A DNA stretch of 64,000 nucleotides. It comes from Candidatus Coprenecus stercorigallinarum (GTDB taxonomy: Bacteria > Bacteroidota > Bacteroidia > Bacteroidales > UBA932). Each line of letters starts with the position of its first letter. The stretch's first letter is position 1. The stretch is taken from positions 1 to 64,000 of the forward strand of contig DVIL01000036.1 of NCBI GenBank assembly GCA_018711305.1. Direction: 5' to 3'. The notes under the pieces are model-generated. The model did not search any database. It was given only the letters and a program-made list of their open reading frames with translations, and was not told the DNA's origin. A program made the translations under genes and the position numbers. Below, in pieces: positions 1 through 9,438 of this stretch.

Positions 1-629
1 CGCTTGGTGCTGCCTCCTCCGATGAGGAAGCCCACGGTCATGGGTATCATGGGGAAGACGCAGGGGGTGATGACTCCCGCCAGTCCGGCGAGGAAGGCTA
101 TGAGCAGGAAGCTCCAGAAGCCCTGGCCGCCGGCCTTGGCGTCTTTAGAGGGAGCGGATGCCTCTCCCGGCGTCGCCGTGGGGTCCACCTTGACGGACAC
201 CTCGCTCTCGTTGAGGGTGCACTCTGCCCCGTTGCAGGTCTGGTACTCGAGGTATCCGGTCACGGTGAAGGTCTCCTGCGAGGCGGGGACGATGACCTGG
301 CGGAATTGTGCCGTGCCCTCGAAGTACTTGACGTCGATGCCGAATCCCTCGTCCAGTTTGACGTGGGCCTCCTCAACGTCCTGCAGCCCTCCGGAGAGGG
401 TGAAGGCGGCGCTTTCGTCCGCGGTGAAGGAGGTGGCCATCGGGCCTCCGCTCACCGGCACGGTGCTGTACATGTACCAGCCCGGCTCGAGGCTGACGGT
501 CAGCAGCAGCTCGACGTTCCCGTCGGGCAGGACGGAGGCTCTAGAGTCTACTGAGATTACTCCCTGGGCGCTGGCGCACAGGGTTATAAGGCCGGCTAAG
601 ACGGCCATGACAGTTCTTTTGAAGTTCAT
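1..629 (-). CDS. Thiol:disulfide interchange protein DsbD-like, N-terminal part (runs off the window start)
   Basis: Minus strand from ATG at 629: MNFKRTVMAVLAGLITLCASAQGVISVDSRASVLPDGNVELLLTV...GWYMYSTVP...GYLEYQTCNGAECTL...FLAGLAGVITPCVFPMIPMTVGFLIGGGSTK; DsbD N-terminal domain with CNGxEC, then TM segment with TPCVFPMIPMT. Confidence 0.85.
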   Translation of the reverse strand, partial: MNFKRTVMAVLAGLITLCASAQGVISVDSRASVLPDGNVELLLTVSLEPGWYMYSTVPVSGGPMATSFTADESAAFTLSGGLQDVEEAHVKLDEGFGIDVKYFEGTAQFRQVIVPASQETFTVTGYLEYQTCNGAECTLNESEVSVKVDPTATPGEASAPSKDAKAGGQGFWSFLLIAFLAGLAGVITPCVFPMIPMTVGFLIGGGSTK

Positions 630-636
630 AGTTTAT

Positions 637-1818
637 TTATTTGAACAGTTCGGCTACTTTCTCCGCCAGAGCCTCTCCACGGACATTCTCAGCCACGATA
701 CGGCCGTCGGAGTCCACAAGGTACATCGTAGGGATGGCCCTCACCTTGTAGAGTTTGGCGATGCCGGACTCATCGAGGAAGTTGGGCCATGTAAGCTGCT
801 CATCCTCGATGGCTTTCTTCCAGTCCTCCGCATTTTTGTCTCTGGAGATGCTTATAATCTGGAAGCCTTTGGAGCCGTACTTGGCATAGAGATTCCTGAG
901 GTTGGGTATCTCCCTGCGGCAGGGGGCGCACCACGATGCCCAGAAATCGATCAGGATGTATTTCTTGCCCTCACTGAGCTGCGCAAGGGAATATTCCTTT
1001 CCGGAAGCGTCCTTGACGGTGAAGTCGGGCACCTTCTCACCTATCATTCCGGCGGGATACAGTTCGGCACGCACCATCTTTCCATAATAGGAATCCTTAG
1101 CCTCCTGGCTGAAAGCCTCATATACGGGACGCATGTCCTCGGACAGATATGTTGTCAGGGATATCATCATCAGGGGTGCCCAGAAAGAGTCCTTGTTGTC
1201 CATGAAAGTCTTGTTGTACAAGGAATCCAAGGTGCTGAAGAACTTATGCTCGTCTGCCTGCATCGCTTTTCCGGCCTTGCTGTTCATGAGTTCCTCGACC
1301 TTCCTGGTATCGCCCTTTCCCTTTGCCTCTCCGATTGCAGCTATTATCTCTGCATGCCTGCGCTGATTGGCACTGAAAACCGAATCCATGCCGTAGCGGA
1401 CCTGCATGAGCTCATAGTAACGGTCGCTCATAGGAGAGCCGGTCACCTTGAGAGCTTCCAGCCCATAACTTGCCGTGCCGTCAGCGCCGGCAGAGGATGA
1501 CACTGAGCCCGATATCTCCATTTTGGTATTTTCCACCATAAGATTGCGGGAGCCGTAAGCATCCTTCACTACCAGAGACACGGCCGTAGGCTGCTCCACG
1601 ATACCGGTGAAAGTAAACTTACCGTCCGTTACGGTTGCCTCCGCCAGAGGATCCATCACCTCGTGAGCGACAGGTATAAGCTGAACGACCGCATTGTCGG
1701 GGATACCCTCGACTGAGCCTTTGATGATGTAACCGCCCTTGGGCGCCTTCGGGCCGCATGCCGAGACAGCTGCGACAGATGCGAAGAGGAGAACCAGTTT
1801 AAAAAGATTACTTTTCAT
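637..1818 (-). CDS. TlpA/AhpC-TSA family thioredoxin-like lipoprotein with DUF4369-like N-terminus
   Basis: Signal/lipobox (SVAAVSACG), C-terminal thioredoxin fold with FWASWCAPCRREIPNL. Confidence 0.9.
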   Translation of the reverse strand: MKSNLFKLVLLFASVAAVSACGPKAPKGGYIIKGSVEGIPDNAVVQLIPVAHEVMDPLAEATVTDGKFTFTGIVEQPTAVSLVVKDAYGSRNLMVENTKMEISGSVSSSAGADGTASYGLEALKVTGSPMSDRYYELMQVRYGMDSVFSANQRRHAEIIAAIGEAKGKGDTRKVEELMNSKAGKAMQADEHKFFSTLDSLYNKTFMDNKDSFWAPLMMISLTTYLSEDMRPVYEAFSQEAKDSYYGKMVRAELYPAGMIGEKVPDFTVKDASGKEYSLAQLSEGKKYILIDFWASWCAPCRREIPNLRNLYAKYGSKGFQIISISRDKNAEDWKKAIEDEQLTWPNFLDESGIAKLYKVRAIPTMYLVDSDGRIVAENVRGEALAEKVAELFK

Positions 1819-1835
1819 TTTACATTGATTTTATG

Positions 1836-3254
1836 TTATCTGTCTACATTCTGCGTAATGGTGCCGTTTCCGGGGTTGTTGATGGCTCCGGCCGGGAATG
1901 GCATGGTCCATAAATGAGAGCCGGGGCTGAGGGTATAGGTCCGGCCGTCGTATTCCTTGGTCAGGGTACGGGCGTAGGTACCCTCGGCGTTGAAGCGGCG
2001 GGCATCGGCAAAAGGCACGATGGAGAAAATCAGCTCGTTGTCCTTTGTCCGGCGGATCAGGTCAATCGCCTCTCCAAGATCTGACGCAGTCAGGGGTACA
2101 TACACATCCGGACGGATACGGGTCTGACGCACGGTGTTGAGCACGTCCATTGCTCCGGGAATATCTCCTCCTCGGGCCAGACACTCGGCCTTGATGAGGT
2201 ACACCTCGCAGGTAGTGAGTCCGCCCCAGTTGAAATATCCGTTACCCACTCCGTCATAGTAGGTATCCTGATTCTCGGAGCGGTATTTCCAGCGGGACAT
2301 GAACTTGGCGTCTCCTTTCTCGAAACGCTCCGCCCTCCAGACCGGAATATCCAGTTCGTTGGTGGTATAGTTCGGAGAGCCGTTGCCGCAGCGGAAATAG
2401 TAATTCTCCACGTAGGAATAGTCTGTCGGGGTAGGCAGGCCGGTATAGTCGTCAGGATTCTCTATGGCGGCGATATGGTCGTCATAATAGGCGTTCCAGT
2501 CGTAGAGAGCGCTGTTTTGGTCCAGGGCCAGGTCGGCATACCTGAGGGCTTCGGTGTAATCCTGCATCTGGAGATAGACACGGGCCAGGAGAGCGTAGGC
2601 TGCACCAAGATTAGGATGTATCACCGTCATGGATTCCTCGGGAAGACCTCCGTCGATGGCTTCCTCCACACCATCTATGATGAAGTCATACATCTCCTGT
2701 ATGGTCACCTGCTCGCTGGGAGCATCTATCACCGAACTGGTAATGAGGGGCACACTCAGTTTCTCCCCTGCCGTGGCGGTCTCGTATGTGTCGGCATAGT
2801 AGTTGACCAGTACGTAGTAGCAGAGGGAACGGATGACCTTGGCGTATGCAATCACCTCCGCCCTCTCGGCATCAGTAGCCTCGGTCGCAGTGGGGACGTA
2901 TTCAATTATAAGGTTGCAGGAAGAAATAGCGGAGTACATCCGATAATATGTACCCTCATCCGAGTTGTTCAGCATGATACGGTCGGCCGACTCATCCCAC
3001 ATGTAGTTGGCCCGGGTAAGGGTGGGACTGTTGAGATTGGAGACGGTCACATAGTAGTCATTCAGCAGATAAAGGGCGTTGCTGACGGGAGTCTGTCCAA
3101 TGGTGTACTCGTCGCGCAGCAGTGACTCGAAGTCTGCAAGTGTAGTAGGTACCTTCTCTCCTTTCGGAACTATATTCAGATAGTCGTTGCACGAGGAGAA
3201 GAACGGAAGGCATGCTATAACGAATATGTACAGAAACTTTTTCATAAATATCAT
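1836..3254 (-). CDS. SusD/RagB family nutrient-binding outer membrane lipoprotein
   Basis: Lipobox FFSSCNDYLNIVPKG, SusD-type repeats (AYALLARVYLQMQDYTEALRYADLAL), next to SusC. Confidence 0.92.
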   Translation of the reverse strand: MIFMKKFLYIFVIACLPFFSSCNDYLNIVPKGEKVPTTLADFESLLRDEYTIGQTPVSNALYLLNDYYVTVSNLNSPTLTRANYMWDESADRIMLNNSDEGTYYRMYSAISSCNLIIEYVPTATEATDAERAEVIAYAKVIRSLCYYVLVNYYADTYETATAGEKLSVPLITSSVIDAPSEQVTIQEMYDFIIDGVEEAIDGGLPEESMTVIHPNLGAAYALLARVYLQMQDYTEALRYADLALDQNSALYDWNAYYDDHIAAIENPDDYTGLPTPTDYSYVENYYFRCGNGSPNYTTNELDIPVWRAERFEKGDAKFMSRWKYRSENQDTYYDGVGNGYFNWGGLTTCEVYLIKAECLARGGDIPGAMDVLNTVRQTRIRPDVYVPLTASDLGEAIDLIRRTKDNELIFSIVPFADARRFNAEGTYARTLTKEYDGRTYTLSPGSHLWTMPFPAGAINNPGNGTITQNVDR

Positions 3255-3265
3255 CTTTATCTACA

Positions 3266-6200
3266 TTAGAAATTCAAATAAACTCCAAGGATGAAGGTCG
3301 GCTTGTTGTAGCCTCCCAGCAGGTATTTGGCCTCGGGACTTGCCGCCACCATGAAGAGGTTCTCCGCTGCCGCCATGATACGCGCACCCTTCATCGCCAG
3401 CTTGCTGCATGCATTGGAGGGCAACCTGTAGGTGAGCGACAGATTGTTCAGCGACAAGTTGGATGCATCTATGATATTGACAGAGGACTGGGCATACATG
3501 GTGTAGTAGTTGTAGTTGTACAGCGGGTTCTCGGAAGAGATGTAGCGCGGCACATCAGTATGGGCCTCGTCACCGGGCTGCTGCCAGCGGTCGGTAATGC
3601 GGTTGCTGACCGGAGCTATGCTGCCGTTGATGAACGGAAGGCTGGTATTGCGCATCTTGTGTCCTCCCTCGAAGAGGAACTGAGCCGCCAGTTCCCAGTT
3701 GCGCCACCTGAGATTGAGGTTAAGCGCACCGCTGTAAACAGGCACCGTTGTTCCGAAATATAGCAGATCCTCGATATCGGACGGAGTCATGTCATCGTAC
3801 AGCTCTCCGTTACGGTCGTAGAGCTGGGGTGTTCCCTGAGCACTCAGACCTGCCCACTGATAGCCGTAAATGGCATTATAAGGATTGCCGATGCGGGGAT
3901 AGGCAGCAGGATAATCAATCAGCAGGTAGGACACAGGAGCCTCAACATTGACGTAGGTCACCTCATTCCTGTTGTAGCTGAAGATAGCGCCTATGTCAAA
4001 TCTCCAGTCACTTGTGCTGACCGCCGTACCGTTCAGGGAGATCTCAAAGCCTTCGTTGACCATCTCTCCGTTGTTGATGGTGTAGGTACTGTAGCCCCAA
4101 CCCTCGGTCGGCACGCCGTTGGTGTTGGCCAGGAGGTCTGTACCGTTTTTATAGTAGTACTCCACTGTACCGCTCAACCTGTTGTCCAGCAGGGAGAAGT
4201 CTACTCCGACGTTGGTGGTGGCTGTCTTCTCCCATCTCAGGTTGGGATTCGGGCGGCTCTGAATGGTTCCGGAGATACCGCCTACGTGCTGGTTGGAACC
4301 GAAGTAGGCAGTCATGTACGGGGCTGAATTCTTCGCGATGTTACCGCCGATACCGTAGCTGAAACGCAGCTTAAGCATGTTCACCCAGTCGGCACCCTGC
4401 ATGAATTCCTCGCGGTCGATGTTCCAACTGGCTCCCACGGACCAGATGGGACGTTTCTGGTATTTCGAGCCGGTGGAGAAGAGATTGGTCTTGTCCCAGC
4501 GGATACTTCCTGTCACTGTGTACCGTCCGTCGTAAGTGTAAGCCGCATTGCCGTAGAACGACACGTAGCGGTTGATCAGCTCCAGAAGATAGGCTGTATT
4601 CTGAGTAGTGAAGCTGCCCCAGCCCCAAATGCTGCCCATGGAGCTCAGGCCGACCTGGTCGATCAGGGAATAGGTCATCAGATCAGGATCGTAATTGTAG
4701 AGAGTACGGTTCTCATAATTGTTCTTGTTCTCCCTGGTCTCGGTACCCACCAGGGCGGTAACCTCGTGCTTGCCGGCGAAAGTCTTGTTGAAATCCAGCT
4801 GCTGACGGAAATTGTACGCTCTGGTAATATTGTTTGAAGTGAAGTAAATGTTTCCGTAAGGGATATTGAATGTCGCAGTTCCGTCCCCGTTGGCAGAGGC
4901 GTATGTATTCACCGTATTGCGGACATCGTAGGAGTCCTTGCTGCGCAGCTGTTCCGTAGCGTAATTGGCATACTCGTACTGGAAAGATGCCGTGTATTTC
5001 AGCCAGTCAGTGAACTTAATGGCAAGGCGGGCGTATGTACGGTTACTGAAGTTCTTCTGACGGGTCAGGTTCATTTTTATCTCGTCAAGGGGAGTGATGT
5101 CGAGATTATACAGACCGTTTGAATTGAGGATACTCATATTGTATGCCGAGTACCTGTCTTCCTGACGGTTGGTATAATACGAGCCGTCCCCGTTAACCAG
5201 CCTGTCGTAGGGCATGTAGGTATATCCGGGAGAGAAAAGGCTGAAACTCTGGGTACTGCCGCTGCCGTAATTGAGATAGGTACCCACATCCAGGGTGAGC
5301 CACTTGGTTATCTGAGTGGTATTCTGAATGTTGATGCCGATATCGTCATTATCGGTGTATTTATCGCTTTCCAGGTTGTTGCGGTAGGTGATGGAGGCAT
5401 TGAACGTATTTTTCTCGCTGCCCCTTCCGAAAGAGAGGTTGTACTGCTGGCTGAAAGGGTTGCGGGCGCCGTAACGCTTGATGTCATCATAGTAACTGTA
5501 TCCCATAGCCGCAAGAGCAGCGAGCTGCGCGTCCACTTCCGACTGAGTCATCTGGCCTGCATAACCGCGGAGCAGGGCGCGGATACCCTGTGTGGTGAAG
5601 GTATTGTCATCCAGCAGTCCCTGGGCGTACGCCGCTGCTCCGGCTCCCTGCAGATTAGGGTTCTGGGCAGCCCACTCGCGCTCGAGTTCCACCATAGTGG
5701 CGGCATCTGCCAGATATTTATCGGCGTAAGTGGAATAGGGCTGAAGTGACAGTGTAGCGGAGAAGGACACATTCATCTGGTCTTTCTGCGCCCTCTTGGT
5801 AGTGATGACGACCACTCCGTTGGCGGCACGTGCACCGTAGATGGAAGCAGCTGCGGCATCCTTCAGGACAGTGATGCTCTGGATGTCCTCGGGGTTGATG
5901 TCAGGCACGCTCTCCACCCAGTTGCCGTAGCCGTCATTGGTGGTCTTCTCTACCGGGAAGCCGTCGATAACGTAGAGCGGAGTCGTCAGACCATTCATGG
6001 ATGTGACACCCCTTATCTGCCCGTCGGTCAGACCTGCGACACGTCCTTCCAGCATGGTGCTGACATTTGAGATACGCTGGGTCTCGAACTGTTCGGAATT
6101 GACCTTGGCGAAAGCACCTGTCGTACGTTCCTTGGAAATAGTCTGATAACCGGTAACGACAACAGCATCCAGCATCTCGACATCGGGAAAAAGAATGACG

Positions 6201-6760
6201 TTTATCCTATCACGCGAACCGATGAGCTCTTCATGAGGTTTCATACCGAAAAAGTTGAATACCAGGGAGACTTCCGGATTATCCGGAACTTCTATCTCAT
6301 AGTATCCGTCCACATCGGTATAGACTCCGGCTGTAGTGCCTTTCACCAGAACATCAGCACCGACCAAAGGGATATCCTCATTGTCGAGAACCTGGCCCCG
6401 GATTTTCCTTACACCTTGCTGAGGAGCTGCCTCCTGGTTGTTCTGAGGAACCTCCTCCTGACGCAGGGCGATCTGTTTGTCCATCAATATCCATGTGATT
6501 CCAGTCCCTTCAAAGACTGCTTCCAGGACTACATTGATATCAGGGCTGCTGACATTGACAGTAACGGTCCTGGAAAGATCCAGCGAGGTGTTGTTGTACA
6601 CAAAGCTGTATCCGGTTTCCCGGGTAACTTCCTTAAGTACTTCAGAGAGTCTGAGGTTACTGCAGTTCACCTCATAGTTTTCCTGCGCCGAAGCCGATGC
6701 CATGGAAAGCATGAGCGAGACTATAAGCGCCGGCAAGAATTTGACTAATATAGATTTCAT
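3266..6760 (-). CDS. SusC/RagA family TonB-linked outer membrane protein with N-terminal STN domain
   Basis: STN region, carboxypeptidase-like beta-sandwich (IRGQVLDNEDIPLVGADVLVKGT), plug VVVTGYQTISKERTTGAFAKV, SIYGARAANGVVVITTK. Confidence 0.95.
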   Translation of the reverse strand: MKSILVKFLPALIVSLMLSMASASAQENYEVNCSNLRLSEVLKEVTRETGYSFVYNNTSLDLSRTVTVNVSSPDINVVLEAVFEGTGITWILMDKQIALRQEEVPQNNQEAAPQQGVRKIRGQVLDNEDIPLVGADVLVKGTTAGVYTDVDGYYEIEVPDNPEVSLVFNFFGMKPHEELIGSRDRINVILFPDVEMLDAVVVTGYQTISKERTTGAFAKVNSEQFETQRISNVSTMLEGRVAGLTDGQIRGVTSMNGLTTPLYVIDGFPVEKTTNDGYGNWVESVPDINPEDIQSITVLKDAAAASIYGARAANGVVVITTKRAQKDQMNVSFSATLSLQPYSTYADKYLADAATMVELEREWAAQNPNLQGAGAAAYAQGLLDDNTFTTQGIRALLRGYAGQMTQSEVDAQLAALAAMGYSYYDDIKRYGARNPFSQQYNLSFGRGSEKNTFNASITYRNNLESDKYTDNDDIGINIQNTTQITKWLTLDVGTYLNYGSGSTQSFSLFSPGYTYMPYDRLVNGDGSYYTNRQEDRYSAYNMSILNSNGLYNLDITPLDEIKMNLTRQKNFSNRTYARLAIKFTDWLKYTASFQYEYANYATEQLRSKDSYDVRNTVNTYASANGDGTATFNIPYGNIYFTSNNITRAYNFRQQLDFNKTFAGKHEVTALVGTETRENKNNYENRTLYNYDPDLMTYSLIDQVGLSSMGSIWGWGSFTTQNTAYLLELINRYVSFYGNAAYTYDGRYTVTGSIRWDKTNLFSTGSKYQKRPIWSVGASWNIDREEFMQGADWVNMLKLRFSYGIGGNIAKNSAPYMTAYFGSNQHVGGISGTIQSRPNPNLRWEKTATTNVGVDFSLLDNRLSGTVEYYYKNGTDLLANTNGVPTEGWGYSTYTINNGEMVNEGFEISLNGTAVSTSDWRFDIGAIFSYNRNEVTYVNVEAPVSYLLIDYPAAYPRIGNPYNAIYGYQWAGLSAQGTPQLYDRNGELYDDMTPSDIEDLLYFGTTVPVYSGALNLNLRWRNWELAAQFLFEGGHKMRNTSLPFINGSIAPVSNRITDRWQQPGDEAHTDVPRYISSENPLYNYNYYTMYAQSSVNIIDASNLSLNNLSLTYRLPSNACSKLAMKGARIMAAAENLFMVAASPEAKYLLGGYNKPTFILGVYLNF

Positions 6761-6844
6761 CTCGGTTAATATTGGTTATTGCCGTCATGGTAATTTACCT
6801 GACTACAATAATTACAATATTCTGCCCGAGTACCCTAAAGAAAC

Positions 6845-7756
6845 TTAACCTATCGTGATATTATTTCCATCCAGAACATAGACGACATCACAGGTAAAGG
6901 ATAGAAGCTCGAGAACCTGATGAATGGACTCGGAACGGAAATCAGCAGTAAATGAATTCCTGTATATGGAGTTGTCCCTGACAGTTATATGTACACCGTA
7001 CCAGCGTTCGAGCGACTCCAGCACCTCCTTCATCGGAGTATTGTCAAAATGCAGGATTCCGTCCTTCCAGGCGGTATCACCGTCTATGTCGGGGGTCGTG
7101 TCAGCATAGGCGGACTCCTTCCTAACAGTGATTTTGGACCCCTCTTCCAGTGTGAACACATCCTCCTTGTCAGTCATCACCTCAACAGACCCTTCCAGCA
7201 ATGTCAGCTTCACCTCCTCGTCTGGAGAATAGCAGGAAAGATTGAAAACGGTTCCGGTAACCTTGATGGTGGGGCCGTCAGGAGTCCGTACATAGAACGG
7301 GTTCGAAGGATCGGAGTACACGTCGAAATAGCCTTCCCCGTGCAGGGAGACCTCCCTGTTTCCGTCCTCAAAATTATCGGCCACGAGCAGCTCACTGCCG
7401 CAGTTGAGCCAGATGACGGAGGAGTCGGGAAGGACGACACGGCTTCTGACACCGTTGGGCACCGTATAGACATCTGCTGCCTTGGCAGTAAACTCCAAAG
7501 GGTCAGGAGCGACTACAGGCTCCGGTCTGAACTGTGTCCAAATGAAAAGACCGGCCAGGATAACCGCAGCCGCGCGGAAACACCAGTCCACGGCAGGGGT
7601 TTTCCGCCTCCTGCCGCCGAATGACGGGACAGGCCCCAGATAGGGCTCGTCCGGCATGGTCGAGAACACCTCGGCATTGAATTTACTCAGTTTTTCCTTA
7701 TCCAGCTTTTCTTCCATAATCGGATCTCTAATCTTTTCCTTGTCTATATAATACAA
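6845..7756 (-). CDS. FecR-family anti-sigma factor
   Basis: Central TM, FecR core (YTVPNGVRSRVVLPDSSVIWLNCGSEL, HGEGYFDV, FYVRTPDGPTIKVTGTVFNLSCY) and C-terminal DUF4974-like domain. Confidence 0.92.
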   Translation of the reverse strand: MYYIDKEKIRDPIMEEKLDKEKLSKFNAEVFSTMPDEPYLGPVPSFGGRRRKTPAVDWCFRAAAVILAGLFIWTQFRPEPVVAPDPLEFTAKAADVYTVPNGVRSRVVLPDSSVIWLNCGSELLVADNFEDGNREVSLHGEGYFDVYSDPSNPFYVRTPDGPTIKVTGTVFNLSCYSPDEEVKLTLLEGSVEVMTDKEDVFTLEEGSKITVRKESAYADTTPDIDGDTAWKDGILHFDNTPMKEVLESLERWYGVHITVRDNSIYRNSFTADFRSESIHQVLELLSFTCDVVYVLDGNNITIG

Positions 7757-7797
7757 TCAACTCCTGCCCTAGCCTAAAAATTTTTCAAAATTTTTCA

Positions 7798-8337
7798 CTA
7801 CAGATATTCTTTCAGCCTGTTGCGGAAATGCCGCAGCGAGATCTTGATGTGATATTCCACAGCTTTGACGCTGAGTCCCTTTTTCGCGGATATCTCCCTG
7901 TTGGTCATACCGTCGAGCCGGCTCATGTGGAAGGTGTCCCTGGCGGTGTCAGGCAGGGAGTCGAATGTCTTCCTAATTAAAGAGGACAGCTCCAGCGAGT
8001 CTATCAGATGTTCTACTGACGGATCCTCAAGGGCAGCTGTCCTTTCTTCTAAGATAGCCGTAAGTGAAGGATCGGAAAAAAGTTTCTTTTCCTTCAGAAA
8101 ATTCAGAGTCCGGTTCCTCGCTATGGTAAAGACCCATGCGCGGAGATTCGAATCAGGCCGTATGGAATAACGCTTCTCCCACACAGTGCACAGCACATCC
8201 TGGGCCAGGTCGCGGGCCTTCTCACTGTCGCAGATATAACTTGTAATGAAATGTACAAGGTTGTTGTATTCCAGGCGATAGAACATTTCAAACGCCTTTC
8301 CGTCTCCATTACGTATGTCTTCTGCGATATTGGCCAT
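7798..8337 (-). CDS. RNA polymerase sigma-70 factor, ECF subfamily (Bacteroidetes FecI-like); start set to the internal ATG MANIAED
   Basis: Region 2 (LVHFITSYICDSEKARDLAQDVLCTVWEKR) and region 4 (LPDTARDTFHMSRLDGMTNREISAKKGLSVKAVEYHI); the longer ORF start at 8388 would overlap the upstream gene. Confidence 0.9.
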   Translation of the reverse strand: MANIAEDIRNGDGKAFEMFYRLEYNNLVHFITSYICDSEKARDLAQDVLCTVWEKRYSIRPDSNLRAWVFTIARNRTLNFLKEKKLFSDPSLTAILEERTAALEDPSVEHLIDSLELSSLIRKTFDSLPDTARDTFHMSRLDGMTNREISAKKGLSVKAVEYHIKISLRHFRNRLKEYL

Positions 8338-8350
8338 AAGCAGATTCTCA

Positions 8351-9421
8351 TTACAGCCTGTCGGCAATGGCCGCAAAGGCTGCAGCATCGGGGCCGTCGG
8401 AGAATGCGGCGGGTTTGCCGGCGTCTCCGCCCTGCTCCACTGACATGTAGATGGGGATGCTGCCTAAAAGCGGGATGTTCAGCTCTTCCGCCATCTTCTT
8501 ACCGCCGTCCTGACCGAAGATGTAGTACTTCTCGTCGGGGTGCTCCGCGGGGGTGAACCAGGCCATGTTCTCGACCAGGCCGAGGATAGGTACGTTCACA
8601 TCCTTGTGGCGGAACATGTTGATGCTCTTTATCACGTCGGCAATGGCCACCTGCTGGGGAGTGGTGACGATGACAGCCCCGGTCAGAGGGATGTCATGCA
8701 CCATCGATATGTGGATGTCGCCCGTTCCGGGAGGCAGGTCTATGAGCAGGTAGTCAAGTTCGCCCCAGTCCACCTGCATGACTATCTGTTTCATGGCGTT
8801 GCTGGCCATGGGTCCGCGCCATATCAGGGCCTGCTCGGGTGCAACCAGGTGACCTATGGACAGGAGCTTTATCCCCCATTTCTCGAGAGGTACGATCAGA
8901 TCCTTTTCTTCGTCCATGTACGGAACTTGTCCCTCAGTTCCGGTCATCTTGGGAATGGAGGGGCCGTAGACGTCCGCATCCACAAGTCCCACCCTGTATC
9001 CTTTGAGGGAAAGGGCCACGGCGAGATTGACGGAAACGGTGGACTTGCCCACTCCGCCCTTGCCCGAAGCAATGGCTATGATCTTGCCGATATTCTGCAG
9101 CTGGGTATCGTCCAGGTCGTTGACTGTCTTCTTCGTCGGTTTGCGCTCCCGTACCAGCTCGATGATGGATATCTTGGCATGGGGGAACTCGGCAGCCATT
9201 GCCTCCTCGCACTGCTTCTTGATGGAGGAGAGGAGGGGGTCAGGAGAGGGCACGACCAGTTTGAAACGGACCAGCACGGCCTTCTCTCCGGCCTGGGGGT
9301 CCTCGGGTTCGACGGCAGCCCCGTTCCCGTCAAAGAGCTTGATGTCCTCGACGAGACCCAGGGAGACGATGTCCTTGTCAGCCGCCGGATGAATGATCTT
9401 TGAAAGGGTTTCTAAAATCAT
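8351..9421 (-). CDS. mrp: Mrp/NBP35-family Fe-S cluster carrier ATPase
   Basis: IIAIASGKGGVGKSTVSVNLAVAL deviant Walker A, DADVYGPSIPKM, LIDLPPGTGD. Confidence 0.92.
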   Translation of the reverse strand: MILETLSKIIHPAADKDIVSLGLVEDIKLFDGNGAAVEPEDPQAGEKAVLVRFKLVVPSPDPLLSSIKKQCEEAMAAEFPHAKISIIELVRERKPTKKTVNDLDDTQLQNIGKIIAIASGKGGVGKSTVSVNLAVALSLKGYRVGLVDADVYGPSIPKMTGTEGQVPYMDEEKDLIVPLEKWGIKLLSIGHLVAPEQALIWRGPMASNAMKQIVMQVDWGELDYLLIDLPPGTGDIHISMVHDIPLTGAVIVTTPQQVAIADVIKSINMFRHKDVNVPILGLVENMAWFTPAEHPDEKYYIFGQDGGKKMAEELNIPLLGSIPIYMSVEQGGDAGKPAAFSDGPDAAAFAAIADRL

Positions 9422-9438
9422 TTCAGCGCGGGAGTAAA

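Noticed and set aside
8540-9403. Long antisense ORFs opposite mrp, mutS, GH109 and others (for example 287 aa, 258 aa, 296 aa)
   Set aside because: GC-rich shadow ORFs opposite clearly conserved genes.
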